Assembly (NCBI GenBank): GCA_026929865.2 | Contig: CM049408.1 | Coordinates: 23,025,001 to 23,089,000 of the forward strand | DNA from: Hyperoplus lanceolatus | Taxonomy: Eukaryota > Chordata > Actinopteri > Uranoscopiformes > Ammodytidae | Direction of reading: 5' to 3' | Length of the DNA stretch: 64,000 nt | Part shown: piece by piece, positions 53,150 through 64,000 of the stretch | How the letters are laid out: the number at the start of each line of letters is the position of its first letter | How positions within the stretch are numbered: the stretch's first letter is position 1 | Notes under the pieces: generated by a model | What the model was told of the DNA's origin: nothing | The model's database searches: none | Seen by the model: only the letters and a program-made list of their open reading frames with translations | Made by a program: the position numbers and the translations under genes

Positions 53150-53351
53150 CATCTGAGCGAGGGCCACTTCCGCATTCATAAAACTAGCTCCGCTTTGGAG
53201 TCATCATATTTCCGACAGCACGTAAAGGCACCAGCCGACACACTTCTCTCCGGACGGTGAACTGAAGGAATCCAGAAGTTACTAGTAGTGCCAAGTTCAA
53301 ACAAAGTGAAGAAGGAGGAGTAACGAGGTCCCTTTCTTCAACACAAGGAGG
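53150..53351 (+). promoter_or_regulatory. snap23: Probable snap23 promoter and non-coding exon 1
   Basis: A strong donor (AAGGAGG followed by GTAAGTATTG) at 53351/53352 sits upstream of the start-codon exon, in a more GC-balanced patch than its surroundings. An ETS-type CACTTCCG lies near 53166 and no clear TATA box is seen. Reading the snap23 frame back through the inferred exon 1 gives no ATG and a TGA at 53263-53265, so it would be 5' UTR. The transcription start is unknown. That this exon joins snap23 is inference from position, splice site and frame. Confidence 0.5.
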
Positions 53352-56300
53352 GTAAGTATTGACTCCCTTACATAAATACCTGTCCAGCCTTTGCGTCTGG
53401 ACATAGTTTAGTTGTTTTCAGTGGTGGCGTTGAGTTGGTGACAGGAAAGCGGAACTGGCTAACCACTAGCGAGCTAGGTTTACATTTAGCTGGGTTTACG
53501 AGTTGCCCCCGGATCCTGAGCCCTGTTTACGAGCCTCCAGAAACTTTTCAGACAATGTAAGAACACTTTAATATGCTCCGACAGACTTTTCGACACTTTC
53601 CGCTGTCTTTCCCTACTCTATAATTCAGTTTAAAAGTGTTATTGTGGGGACTTAACTGCCACAACGTTGGTGTCATGGGTGTGGGAGACAGTTTTTTTTT
53701 CCTCCTCTCATTTCAGCATAACGTCACCTGTTTGTCAAGTGACCCTCGTAATGTATTTGCTCAGCCTTCACTTTTTTCCCCTTATGTAAGATAACGTAGG
53801 TCAGGTGTTTGGGTAGGCTACAGCATTGCAGCTATGTACAGTAACAGACATTTTTAACAATCTGTCGCATTATTTCTTATGTTTTGGATTTTAATTGGCA
53901 TCTGTGAAGATGACATCCTCGTGTCTATATCTAGAACTCCTGCAGTGAAAGAAACAGCAGGTCTCGGTTCATGTTACAGCTCTATTAGGATTCCTGATTG
54001 TCTCTTAATCAATCACTTAAAAAGTCTTAAAAATGCTAAGCAAAGGGATGTAGGATTTCATATGAATTGCTTTAATCTGCAATGCAAATGAAAAAATAAT
54101 CAAAGTAATTGGTAGCATCCATTTTTGAAATAATTTACAAATGCATGGGGAATGATGTGTTTACGTTGAGACGTGTGACATTAATATTTGTATTGGCTTT
54201 TTAGTTGTGTATTTTGAATCACCGGAAAGCAAAAGTAAATTTAAAAAAAAAAAAATTAAAAAAATTGCAACATATGTTCACTAGTCAACAACATGTTTAT
54301 GTTACAATAACAATTTTGACTAAATTGACCCTAACTCTGAAAAATTTAAAGATCAATTGTATTATAAACAAAATTGAAGAAAAAAAAGTTTTCAAAGTGG
54401 CATTAAAAATTTTTTAAAGTCTTAAATGTAACTTTCCTTAGGCTATGAACTCTGACCATGTCACTTGCCCTTCTTGTTGTTTTATTTTTGCTGTATAGAT
54501 CACCATTAACAGTCAACCACCCCACCCAACACAGCTTTATAGTCAACTAAAATAAACATGCTCTGGGTATTGAGGACAGGAGGTACGAATAACACATTTG
54601 AAAAACAGATATAAAATCTTTGTTTGAATGTGAAAGAGATGAAGTAGGAGGATACGAAGGCAATGTGATGTGATAAGAGGAAAAAGAAAAGACGTCAGTT
54701 TGTGCTGGACTCGGATGTGGAGGAACAGGTTTGGGGAGGAGAACCAGAAATGTGTTTCCTTGTAGACAGCTATATCACGTGACACACACTTTGCTGCTGT
54801 TGCTGTGACAAACGTATAACATGAGCGTGTATGGCTTTAATGCTTTTTACGTTAGTGTGAACATGTGTCACTGTCATAGTTAGTTTTATCGCGTTATCGA
54901 GTGTGTGAGGCGTGAAAATTAAGTCCTTACTCGCTGTTATGTGATTATAGGCTCAAATTGCACAGTAGAATACAACTACATCTAGTTTTTACCCATGTTT
55001 GCCTTAAGTGTAACTTTCTCATCACAGGATAAATGAATTGCCCAGCTGCTGGCATAACTGGCACATGTAATTGATCCTATGAGTGTTGACATGTTCATCT
55101 GTTCTTGTTATGGCTTGGTATTTCCAGAGAGTGTGCATGTGTGTGTGCGTGTGTGTGTGTGTGTAAGTCTTGAGCGCTCCTTCTGCATTACAGTTGTTAA
55201 CCCACGTCAGTATCTTGCCAAGTCCAATAATCGGTTGGAAAAAGCAGTCAAGCCTACGTGAACTAAATGCCCTCTGTCAAGAAACAAAACATGCAGAGTC
55301 AACAACATTAAACCCTCTCAGCTGAACCGTCTGCCAAGTAGACTATCCATTTTCCCTGTCTCTCTCTCTTTCCTCTCAGGATGTTTGGCTGCTGCCAGTT
55401 TTAAATGGGAACTCGAAGTTCACGGGTTATGTGAACAGAAATATGTAAACAATAGAAGTCACCTGAACTCCAAAGGTAAAGACCATTACAGGAGAGGAGG
55501 AAAGGGAATAAAGCTGTTTCCTGTGTCCATTGCAAAATGACTGTCATGTGCAGTGTTACTGTATTACAGAAACACAAGCTTAAAGGTGGAGTCAGCGATT
55601 CTGGAGAATGCTTGTTTTCAGAATGACTTTCTGTCAAAATGAGTGAATATTTCCAAACGATCCGCTACCTGTCCGTACTGTATGTGTGTTGAAAATAAAT
55701 GCAGTGTTGTTACACAGCCTAGGCTCTGTATACGACCGCCGGGCATGTTGCTAGTTACGGTAGGCCTCCTTTGTTTACATATCCTTTACTTACATGTTTA
55801 CAGGGCCTAAGCTGTGTATAAACACTGGTTTTGTTTTCAGAACACACACACACACACACACACAGTACGGACCGGTAACGGATCGTAAGGAGATTTTCTT
55901 CTGATCTTGATTAAAAAAAATATATATTTTGACCACAAGCTTTCTCCAGAATCGCTGATGTCTTTGCTTATGATGATCTTGATCTCATCTTACCTCTTGC
56001 ACCAAAGGCCTTCGCTTGATGCAGAAATCAGTCTTAGTCGAGTTTGGATTTGTTTCTGCAAGGAAACCTATATAACGTTGTCGTCAGACTGTATTGGCTG
56101 AATAAACACAGTAAGAACCAACCACACCTATTACTCAAGTTCCCTCTGCTTCCGCCTGTCTGTGTAAAGGGTCTTAATGAGAAACCGGCATCAGTTATAA
56201 CAACGTCTGCTGTGGAAAGTACTATGGAGGTTTCTCCTTTTTTTGTTGCTATATATCTTGTGTAGTCCTGCTGCTCTCACCTTCCTCTATCACACAGGGA

Positions 56301-58694
56301 CATTTACATTCTGATCCACTTCTCTTTGCCATGGTTTTGTCTCAACTCTCATAAAGCCCATTTCTCCTTTTTGAAATGTTAAAAAGATAAAAGTGTCCCA
56401 ATTTCTCAACGAGTGGCATACTATAGGTTCACACAATAAAATACCTCACAGCGACACAGCCTCGCCTCATTCCCTTTTCTGCTGTTATACATTGTACAAC
56501 AAGCTCAGGAAATCTGAATTTCAATCTCAACACACAGCTTGCATGGAGCTATAGCTATCCAATGTGTGGACGCGCCTCGGTGTGTCCTGATGTGATCAGC
56601 TGTGGGAGTTAATTTCCTGCCAGTCACATAAGATCAGTAGACCGCAGTCCCCCGTGCCTTTAACACTGACGCTGTAAGGGTTTGTTTTCTATTCACTATA
56701 TGACACAACCCCAGTTAAACTTATTTACACTTTTCTTTTTTAACATTTTTTTTTTGTTGAGATGGCCAAAGTGTATTTGTTAACCTGCCACTGTGTTACA
56801 GTCGTTAAGTAGAGGTATTGTGTTACTCCCCACTGTAAAATGATCCTTGTTGTATTGTATCCAGTCCATAAAGACACTAGTGAGCATGTAAGCTCTATCA
56901 TTGTGGTTGCATAATCACATATGGTGATATATCCTGTTGGTTACGATGGTAAATTACCCATTGTTTTAATTGTATACGATTTATGATTATGGCATGAGAA
57001 GCAAAAAAACTTCCAAAAACAAAATCACTGGTGTATCTTTGTTTAGGCCATTCAGGGTTAATGGTTTACATTTCTGCCCTTTTTATAATGAAAAAAGAAC
57101 CGTATTCCTTTTTATAGATATATTGTTTGTCAGCTAGTTGCTACACTGCAGCTGAGCTTTACACCAACATGAAACTGCTCTCTAGACTCACTAAACAATA
57201 GTTTTTGCTTCATTGTTAAAATACCATTTACCAGTTTCCTTTTATCAGCAAGCAGCATGTTGTATATGCTCAGACTACTAACACTCTTCCAGAGGCAGGA
57301 AAAGAGCCTGATTTGTTTAGGGTTTTGCATCTTCCACTTCCCTTTTCCATACGAGTGACACATACATACGTTGATGTTCATATGCATGTAAATGTTAGGG
57401 TCTATATATAAAGTTACTTTGTATAAATGGTGTACACGACTGAGCCCTGACTGTGCCATAATAATGTGTTTGCATGGAGACACTAAACCCTAATGTACAT
57501 TTCCATTGGGAAATTTGAATTAGGGTGGCTGGTTATTTTCATCATACCAAAGCCAGTAATTGTATGTTTAATTGCTTTGTCTGATCAATATAAGAAAAAT
57601 TATAATTCCCTTTATCACTTATCTGCTTATTTTGTTGGACCAGCAGCGGTCAAAGAAAAGTATTAAATTAATCATTACTCCAGACAGAAAATCAAAGAAA
57701 CCTCACAGTTATGAATATGTTATCAGCAAGTGCTTGGTAGCCTCAGCTGGTACATATAATATAAGTGTCTATAGGGTATTTGATATTTCCGATAACAATG
57801 TTGTGGTGTTTTCTGTGAAGCCATACCTTTACTGTTTGGGTTCACTCTCACTGCTCTAAAAGGAAAGTGTTTGGCTTCTGCTGTTTTGAGTTGAAAGTGA
57901 AAGCACTTAAAACCTACTGTTGTTTACTACCTGAAGGATACGGATAGCAACAAGCTGGTGAACATATTGGAGTATTAAGCAGCTAAAATGCCAGATATTT
58001 CCCTCTTGAGTTGTCACTTGTCAGAAGAAAGAATCTCGTGAACATTAGAGTTGCGTTTGCCAGGTGGCCAGTAACTTGTCTCCAAATACTCAAAATAATG
58101 TGCAACTGTTAGCTATCAGGCACAATGTATAAACTATGTTTCTCTGCTGCTCCTAAGAGGGCAAAACAAAATGTGTAAAAGGTATTGCAGGTTTAACAAT
58201 TAATCGATTTTTAAAATATATTTCTACCCATATTATTTTCATGATACTAGTACCAGCATACTGTTTGTCAGTGTATATCTAAGAAGAAATGGCTGTACTG
58301 ACAAACCAAATATAAATGAGTTTTGAGATTTAGAAACAAGTCTCTTACTGTTTGTTGACCAGAGACAGTGTGCTGACAAATTTATATCATCTGTAAAATC
58401 TCTAATTCAGTAAAAGTCTGGTTCACATCTTTTAAATAACCAAACCTTCTAGGAAGCTTGTTAATGTGTTGTTTTTATATTCATTCACATTTGTGTTTTT
58501 ATTGCTAATTGGAATCAATATGACGGAATGTTCCCTCAATAAATCACTTCACTTTTCATCCTACAGTCAATTTTCATAGACATTTTATAGTAGGCTACAG
58601 TAAAGCCAGGTCTCTGATTTGTTTGCATCACTGAGCTTTATGATAATTGGCACCCTCTGAGTGACATCAAAACATTTGACCCTTTTTTTTCCAG
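53352..58694 (+). other. snap23: Inferred snap23 intron 1
   Basis: This is a 5.3-kb gene-free stretch between the inferred exon 1 donor and the acceptor of the ATG exon. It is AT-rich and has few microsatellites compared with the rest of the window. It holds the MITE-like element at 55580-55968. I see no coding exon. Confidence 0.5.
55580..55968. mobile_element. MITE-like element with inverted GCGATTCTGGAGAA ends
   Basis: The left end reads TTAAAGGTGGAGTCAGCGAT followed by TCTGGAGAA. The right end reads TTCTCCAGAATCGCTGA, an inverted match, followed by a decayed terminus (TGTCTTTG). The left end starts with TTAA. The interior has no open frame and contains a short (CA)n at 55842-55863. The family occurs widely in fish as a small non-autonomous repeat (from memory). 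It lies in inferred snap23 intron 1. Confidence 0.6.
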
Positions 58695-58809
58695 GCCGCA
58701 AAATATCGAGCTCGGTGCCAAGGGGGGAGCCTCTAAAAAGGACGACAGCAACATGGACAACATGACTGTGGAAGAGATGACCATGAAGGCCAACCAAGTG
58801 ACCGATGAG
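58695..58809 (+). CDS. snap23: SNAP-23-like t-SNARE, start-codon exon (coding from 58753)
   Basis: SNAP-23 is the broadly expressed SNAP-25 relative that supplies Qb and Qc SNARE helices for plasma-membrane exocytosis. This exon follows a T-rich tract and CCAG. It carries 58 bases of 5' UTR, then ATG at 58753, encoding MDNMTVEEMTMKANQVTDE (19 residues) up to a GTAATG donor in phase 0. The MDN start and QVTDE end match SNAP-23 (mammalian MDNLSSEEI...QITDE). SNAP-25 instead starts MAEDADMRNELEE with a longer first coding exon. The region upstream of the ATG is open within this exon, but no upstream ATG is found and the inferred exon 1 holds an in-frame stop, so 58753 is the chosen start. The donor is followed within seven bases by ACTCACTCACTCAC, then (TCAC)n. 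Confidence 0.9.
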
Positions 58810-58837
58810 GTAATGACTCACTCACTCACACATAAAG

Positions 58838-58965
58838 TCACTCACTCACTCACTCACTCACTCACTCACTCACTCACTCACTCACTCACTCACTCACTCA
58901 CTCACTCACTCACTCACTCACTCACTCACTCACTCACTCACTCACTCACTCACTCACTCACTCAC
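58838..58965 (+). repeat. (TCAC)n tetranucleotide array
   Basis: About 32 perfect TCAC units (128 bp), with a shorter run at 58817-58829 in front. It begins 28 bp inside the intron after the snap23 start-codon exon. Confidence 0.98.
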
Positions 58966-60794
58966 ACACTCCCTTTCCCTCACTGTCTGAATCTCTCTGA
59001 GTGAGTATTAAATGTCCTTCAAGCGATTTTCCACAGAAAAAATGTTATAATATGAAATGCCAAAACCGTGTAAGCTACAGACAGAAGCCATGAGTGTGTT
59101 TGGAACAGAATGAGGATACAGATGGACAGTGGATAATGTTGCAGGAGAACTTTCTGGATGCTTTAATTTTTTATTTAATTTTTAATTTTTTGTAACAAAC
59201 ACAGCGTCATTAATGTCTGACTAATTTCCTATACATATTGTCTGACTGAATTATGTATTTTGCTGCGAAACGATACACATCTAAGTTATCAATTCAAATG
59301 AATTGCTTGCATTAAGTAGCCTTTAATTGAACACAAAGGTGAACTGAACTCTGAACAGTATGAAATGTGTCTACGGATAAAGTAAAACGCATATTCACTG
59401 GGGTTTAAATTGAGCTTTTCATTAAAGGAAAAAATCCTTCTTGAAACCTAGTTTTAAACCACAGCTATTCTTATTTGTGAAGGATGAAACTGCATTAAAA
59501 TATAATAATTAACTTTTGCTTATTATCCACGAACTAGCAATCAGAACGATGGATTTTGTCTGCCAGTCGCTCAAACAAATGCACCAAAGTTTTAAAGAAC
59601 CGTTTGAAATTTCACTTGTTTGCTTTCTTGCGGAAAAGCAATCTGGGAGAATCAACCCACCAGCACCTCCTAAATCTCTCTAATTAAGACGTCATAATTA
59701 ATTGTTTACAAAAACAGAAGCCAAGCTAAGCTAGCCGCCTGCTGCTTTTAATTTGATGTATTATACAAATACAAGAGTTGTATGAATGTAATCTAACTCT
59801 CAGCAAGAACGCAAACAAGCTTATTTCCCAAAATGTCAATTTATTCCTTCACTGTCCAAAGTGCAAACACTCAGATGCAAAAACCTACAAAGCTGCAACA
59901 GTGCAGATAATCAAATGTATGTTCAGTTTCACCATGGAACTTTTGCATTAGAATGATTGAAATATTTAATTTAATAATTCCCACAGACACTTTATGTAAT
60001 CCAGATTTATCATCGCTGTGTGGAAATAATCATTTTAGCCATGATGACCATGTTGAGGAAAGCACATTTTGGCTTAGTTGGACAACCATCTGTCTGTAGG
60101 GGAGAAGAAATAACACAGCCTGGGGCCGCTTCAATCCAGCATTGAAAGGACAGAATGTGGGTAATTATATTCATTGCATTCACAGCTGATTATTAAGTAT
60201 AAATAGGAGGTGTGAGGCTTCACGCCTAATTTAGCCCGATGGCTCCCTTACCCCTCTGTCACATTGACGGTGTGGATGTTGTCAACTTTGTCTCTGCGTT
60301 TTATTATTGGGGAGATAATTGTTTAATTAGTGCACTCCAGGGCATCGTATGATCAGCCATCTGATTCAAATAGCGGCAAATTAACTTACTCTAGCTGTGC
60401 ACTTCACTTTCCTGTAATTTTGACTGTGCTAATTGTCCTTACGTGTGTGTGTGCGGGGGGGGGGTTCTCTTTCTCTCTCTTCTGTTTGCTGCTGCTTGGC
60501 TGACTTAGCAGATCAAAGACGGTGCATTATCCTTCAACTAAGGCTACTTACGTGTCATACCTGAAACACTCAGAGCATGGATGATAATGACTCATCGGAA
60601 TGTGCTTGCTATGATAAGAAAATATTGCTTTTAAAGAACAGAGGTTGTCTTTTTCAAGGCCATCTCCAATGTTTAGGGTCCAGTAGTAAAATGTGACTTC
60701 CACACACACTTCAGCATTGTGTTGGTATATCATGGTTATTATGCTAATACCTAATCCTCCTGGTTCATTGTAGCCAATTTTTTCCATTTCATTT

Positions 60795-61400
60795 TTTTCA
60801 TTTAACTTTTATTTATCCTCGAGAGACCAATTGAGGGGTGACCCTCATTTCCAATGACGTCGAGTCAAAACAAATTCAAAACAACAATACAAACAAAATA
60901 TTCAATGCAAATACATCAAATACACAACAAGTGAAGAGAAAACAAAACGATTGAAACACTTACAGAGTGGGGAAGAGTGGCAGCAATTAAAAGGCATAAA
61001 GTACAATATAGTCTAATTAAAACAGTTACAAGTAGAGTTTGGCAGATCCAAGATAGTCTGTTTAAATTGACCAAAGGATATGAATGTATTTAGTTAAATT
61101 TTTAGCTGTAAGTTGTTCCAGGAGTCAGGTGCACTGAAGCTAAAAGCTGTCTTTCCCAGCTCAGACCGGGCTTGTGGGACATAAAGCATAAGCATGTCAG
61201 TGGAGCGGGTCTGATAAAGCCCATCTGAAACAAGCAGCATTTCTGTTAAATAACGAGGAAGCTTCCCAGTCAAGGCTTTGTAAATAAAAACATGCCAATG
61301 TGCATCACGTCTCTCTTTAAGGGAGGGCCACCCAACCTTCTCATATAAAAGACAATGGTGTGTGTCATAAGCATCTCCTGTGATGAACCTTAAAGCAGAG
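60795..61400 (-). repeat. LINE-tail type dispersed repeat
   Basis: Recognisable as a common fish repeat by its start (TTAACTTTTATTTATCC, then a GAGAGACCAATTGAG stretch) and by the later GTAAGTTGTTCCAGGAGT and CTTTCCCAGCTCAGACC blocks. The order and phrases fit the 3' portion of a non-LTR element lying in reverse. Family membership is from memory; the boundaries are approximate. Confidence 0.5.
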
Positions 61401-61978
61401 TGAAAAATGAATACATGTACCGCCTAACTCTATTTTGTTTAAAAGCCTTACATTTATCTTTGTTGGAACCAGTGCGTTCGTTGAATATCTATTCCTTCCA
61501 TTGAAGCCATCCCAAACAAATGATAATAATGCCACACACCATTGTCTGTATCTTCAAAGATTTGTCACACCATCCCCAATCTGGAAAATTTGGCGACGAG
61601 GACAATTTTGGGCTTAATTAGACCAAGTTCAAGGATTTTTCAGGAGGCATAATGTAATGTTTGTCCACCCAAGTGATGTTCTGGCTAAGCCAACAGAAAC
61701 CTGGCTGAGCTCAACACATCCCTATTGCCAATTCCATGTTTGTCTGTTTCTCTACTCGCTGATAAATTTATTCAGAGCAAACGTAACACAGAGGGGAAAA
61801 AAATTAGGCATGGTTTCCTGTCTCCCTTGTTAACAGTTCATTAGCGACAGTAACAATGGTGTCATGCCCCGAGTTGCTTCCCGTGCTTCACTTGTGTAGA
61901 TGCTCTGTTCTCTGCACAGCACCTGCTATTAATAGAGACAGTGAGGCGTAACTCACCTGAACTGACTGCATTCCACTC

Positions 61979-62163
<185 letters not shown>

Positions 62164-63388
62164 CTTGCTCTAGATTGTTAACTTGTGTGTCTGCCCAAAC
62201 GATGTCACATGACACATGATAGGGAAGCTGTGTCACAGATACACAGCACATATTAAAACCTCTGTAAAAGTAGTGTGTTCACACTGGAGAAGTGACTGAA
62301 TGAAGTTTTGCAAACTTAACTCTGGTTTTTAGTTTTCCTCTTTGTGGCAGAAACAAAGGGTTATGTCAGAAAATGAGAACTGAAAAATACCCAGTTTATT
62401 TTCACATAACGCAAGGAAATTCCTTAAAATGAGTCAGCTTGAACTAGGAATACTTTTCTGTTATAAAATATAAAGATTATCTGAATAGTTGACGATTCAT
62501 CTTTGGTCGATCTTTTAGGTGACGTAATAGATTCAGCTTTAGCAGTAAAATGGTGGAAAGTTGGATCATCAAAATTCTTTATTTTTAATCAGTTGTTGAA
62601 GTATGTCAATATGATTTTAATCATTTATAAAAGCCTCAACAATCATAGAAGTAGAAAACGTATTTTAAAATGTTTTATAATATATTTCAGGAAAATGCCA
62701 AGAGTTATCTATCTACCAAAAAGCCAATGAAAATAATTAGTAGATTGATCGTAAAAAAAAATAATCTCAGAAATGTGTATTGCTTCACTGTACTGCAACC
62801 TCCAAGACCAGGAAAACAAGGTTAACCTGAATTAATATTTTAAAATAATATAAATATGTAATCTGGGATGATATGTAGTGTGCTGTTGCAGTATGCATGT
62901 TGTTTTGATGTATCATCCCTGCTCTAAAAGAACGGGCAGAGGGAGCAGGGAAAGTATAATTCAGACACTCAATCAAATGATTGGGTGCCGGAGAAGATAT
63001 TGTATATTAGATAACTTTTTTTTAAGCCAAGTGTAGAAATGCAGTGACAGGATCTTTTATAGCTTCACACTCACATAGAACTGGTTAGAGATTTGCCGCC
63101 ATCTACTTTCATGGCTTTATAAATATTAATGGTGTGGCTTCCTCCATGCTTTTCTTATCATGTGTATCTTTCCATTTGCCTTATCCCTCCCTTGTGTTGT
63201 TCTGTTCCTCCCTGCTCTGTCCCTTAAGGCCACATTCACGCCTATCTGTTAAATTACCTAGAAACAGATACTAGATGTAAAGAAAAAAAAAAAACTTTTC
63301 TCGAAATATTCCCTCAGAATATGAATTACTAATATTCTTATAATAAAATGTAAAACAATTGACTGACACCCCCTGTTTTCCTCCACAG

Positions 63389-63430
63389 TCACTGGAAAGC
63401 ACACGGAGGATGCTGCAGATGGCAGAGGAG
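63389..63430 (+). CDS. snap23: SNAP-23-like t-SNARE, second coding exon
   Basis: This 42-bp exon lies between CTCCACAG and GTGAGA and encodes SLESTRRMLQMAEE in phase 0. SLESTRRML is one of the most conserved stretches of the SNAP-25/SNAP-23 first (Qb) SNARE helix and joins the preceding exon as TDE-SLESTRRM, exactly as in the family. The hydrophobic heptad positions (L, M, L, M) suit the SNARE coiled coil. The exon's short size matches the fragmented exon layout of SNAP genes. Confidence 0.93.
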
Positions 63431-63916
63431 GTGAGACTTTTAAAGCATTCCCTGCTCTTGCTGTAACAAAAACACAGCATTGTGTTACATGTAGCTGTGT
63501 TTTGATCATCAAAGTGGGTCCATGTTGGTTTATAATTTGGCCTTCTACTAGGATCACATGAGACAGGATTCTTACTTTAATGGAATTTAAAAGAACAAAA
63601 AAATCTTAAGTGAAATGCAAAGTGTATTTCCCCCTTTAACGATTTGGTTTTAAGGCCACTGATAAAAATTATGACTTCTTGTTTTTCAGAATATATATCC
63701 ATTTTAGTATAGTATCATGAGAAACGCATTGCTTCAATTATGAATTATTTAACGTTTTTCTTATTACTTGTATTAGCCTTTCTGAACAAAGCATATATCC
63801 CAATTAAATCTTAATTGTGTCCAGCACTGATTATTTCCTATTTCTATAACCCATACACGTCTCTCGTGTGTTTGTTTTTGTGTTGCTTCTGAATTTGTGT
63901 GACTTGTATTTTTCAG
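63431..63916 (+). other. snap23: snap23 intron between second and third coding exons
   Basis: This 486-bp AT-rich intron has canonical GT and AG ends. Nothing else is recognised in it. Confidence 0.9.
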
Positions 63917-63965
63917 AGCAAACAGACCGGCATCAACACCATGGTGATGTTGGACGAGCAAGGAG
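63917..63965 (+). CDS. snap23: SNAP-23-like t-SNARE, third coding exon
   Basis: This exon follows TTTTTCAG and reads SKQTGINTMVMLDEQG plus one base (G) before a GTAAAT donor. The pending codon starting with G agrees with the conserved glutamate of MLDEQGEQL in SNAP-25 relatives. This is the middle of the Qb SNARE helix. The rest of the protein (end of the first helix, palmitoylated cysteine linker, Qc helix) lies to the right of the window, so the gene is cut by the window edge and not broken. Paralogue choice: most likely snap23. SNAP-25 is disfavoured by QTGINT where it has DAGIRT. Confidence 0.93.
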
Positions 63966-64000
63966 GTAAATGATACAACATGAACAATGCTGATATGATT

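Larger units (their letters stand above)
48490..53150. other. Intergenic stretch between efna2 and snap23
   Basis: Apart from the hAT-like relic at 48.9-50.2 kb, the (CA)n at 51507-51554 and the (TATC)n at 52907-53005, I see no gene. The blocks 48605-48880 and 50940-51260 are non-repetitive, with motifs such as TTTAATTAATCACTCGATTA, and could be conserved regulatory DNA. That is only a guess without alignment. Confidence 0.5.

Noticed and set aside
58696..58752. N-terminally extended snap23 protein starting in exon 1
   Set aside because: The frame is open upstream of the ATG in this exon, but the inferred exon 1 has no in-frame ATG and has a TGA at 53263-53265.

Overview
This is vertebrate, almost certainly teleost (percomorph-type) nuclear DNA. 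The support is intron-exon structure, fish-type transposable elements (Tc1-like, hAT, LINE, MITE-like) and an extreme density of (CA/GT)n, (CT/GA)n and tetranucleotide microsatellites. There is nothing bacterial, organellar or viral. Almost all long open frames are microsatellite translations (Cys-Val or Thr-His runs) and are not genes.

Two protein-coding genes are supported, both on the plus strand and both partial. (1) An ephrin-A gene, best matched to ephrin-A2 (efna2): coding exons 2, 3 and 4 at 39017-39309, 44207-44272 and 45837-45964. The exon phases fit exactly, and the last exon encodes the GPI-signal tail and stop. Exon 1 (signal peptide and start of the receptor-binding domain) is not in the window. 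Because ephrin-A first introns are typically very long, bases 1-39016 are most simply read as efna2 intron 1 and/or upstream DNA (inference). (2) The 5' part of a SNAP-25-family t-SNARE gene, best matched to snap23: a probable non-coding exon 1 ending at 53351, the start-codon exon at 58695-58809, and coding exons at 63389-63430 and 63917-63965. The remainder lies beyond the right edge. The genes are head to tail; the efna2 stop codon and the inferred snap23 exon 1 are about 7.3 kb apart.

Layout: 1-10164, non-coding with microsatellites and decayed repeats. 10165-11801, a Tc1-like element with unusually long (about 570 bp) inverted arms. 11802-15439, microsatellites and a promoter-like patch near 12.5 kb. 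15440-16510, a hAT element with a perfect 8-bp target duplication. 16511-20750, microsatellites, a minus-strand promoter-like patch at 18.8 kb and a possible conserved block at 19.8-20.4 kb. 20750-22500, a minus-strand LINE lacking its reverse-transcriptase part. 22500-33880, mostly unannotated DNA including a 216-bp (TG)n. 33887-34994, a nested transposon region. 34995-39016, AT and CA repeats. 39017-45964, efna2. 45965-53200, 3' UTR and intergenic DNA with a hAT-like relic. 53200-64000, snap23 5' region with large introns holding a MITE-like element, (TCAC)n, a LINE-tail repeat and a 180-bp (TG)n.

Ephrin-A2 is a GPI-anchored Eph-receptor ligand and SNAP-23 a membrane-fusion SNARE. They are not known to act in one pathway, and I see no novel multi-gene system. 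The most notable points are the fusion of the efna2 exon-2 splice donor with a 170-bp GT tract, the double-ended Tc1 element, a G-quadruplex-type repeat just after the efna2 stop codon, and two promoter-like clusters in gene-free DNA.
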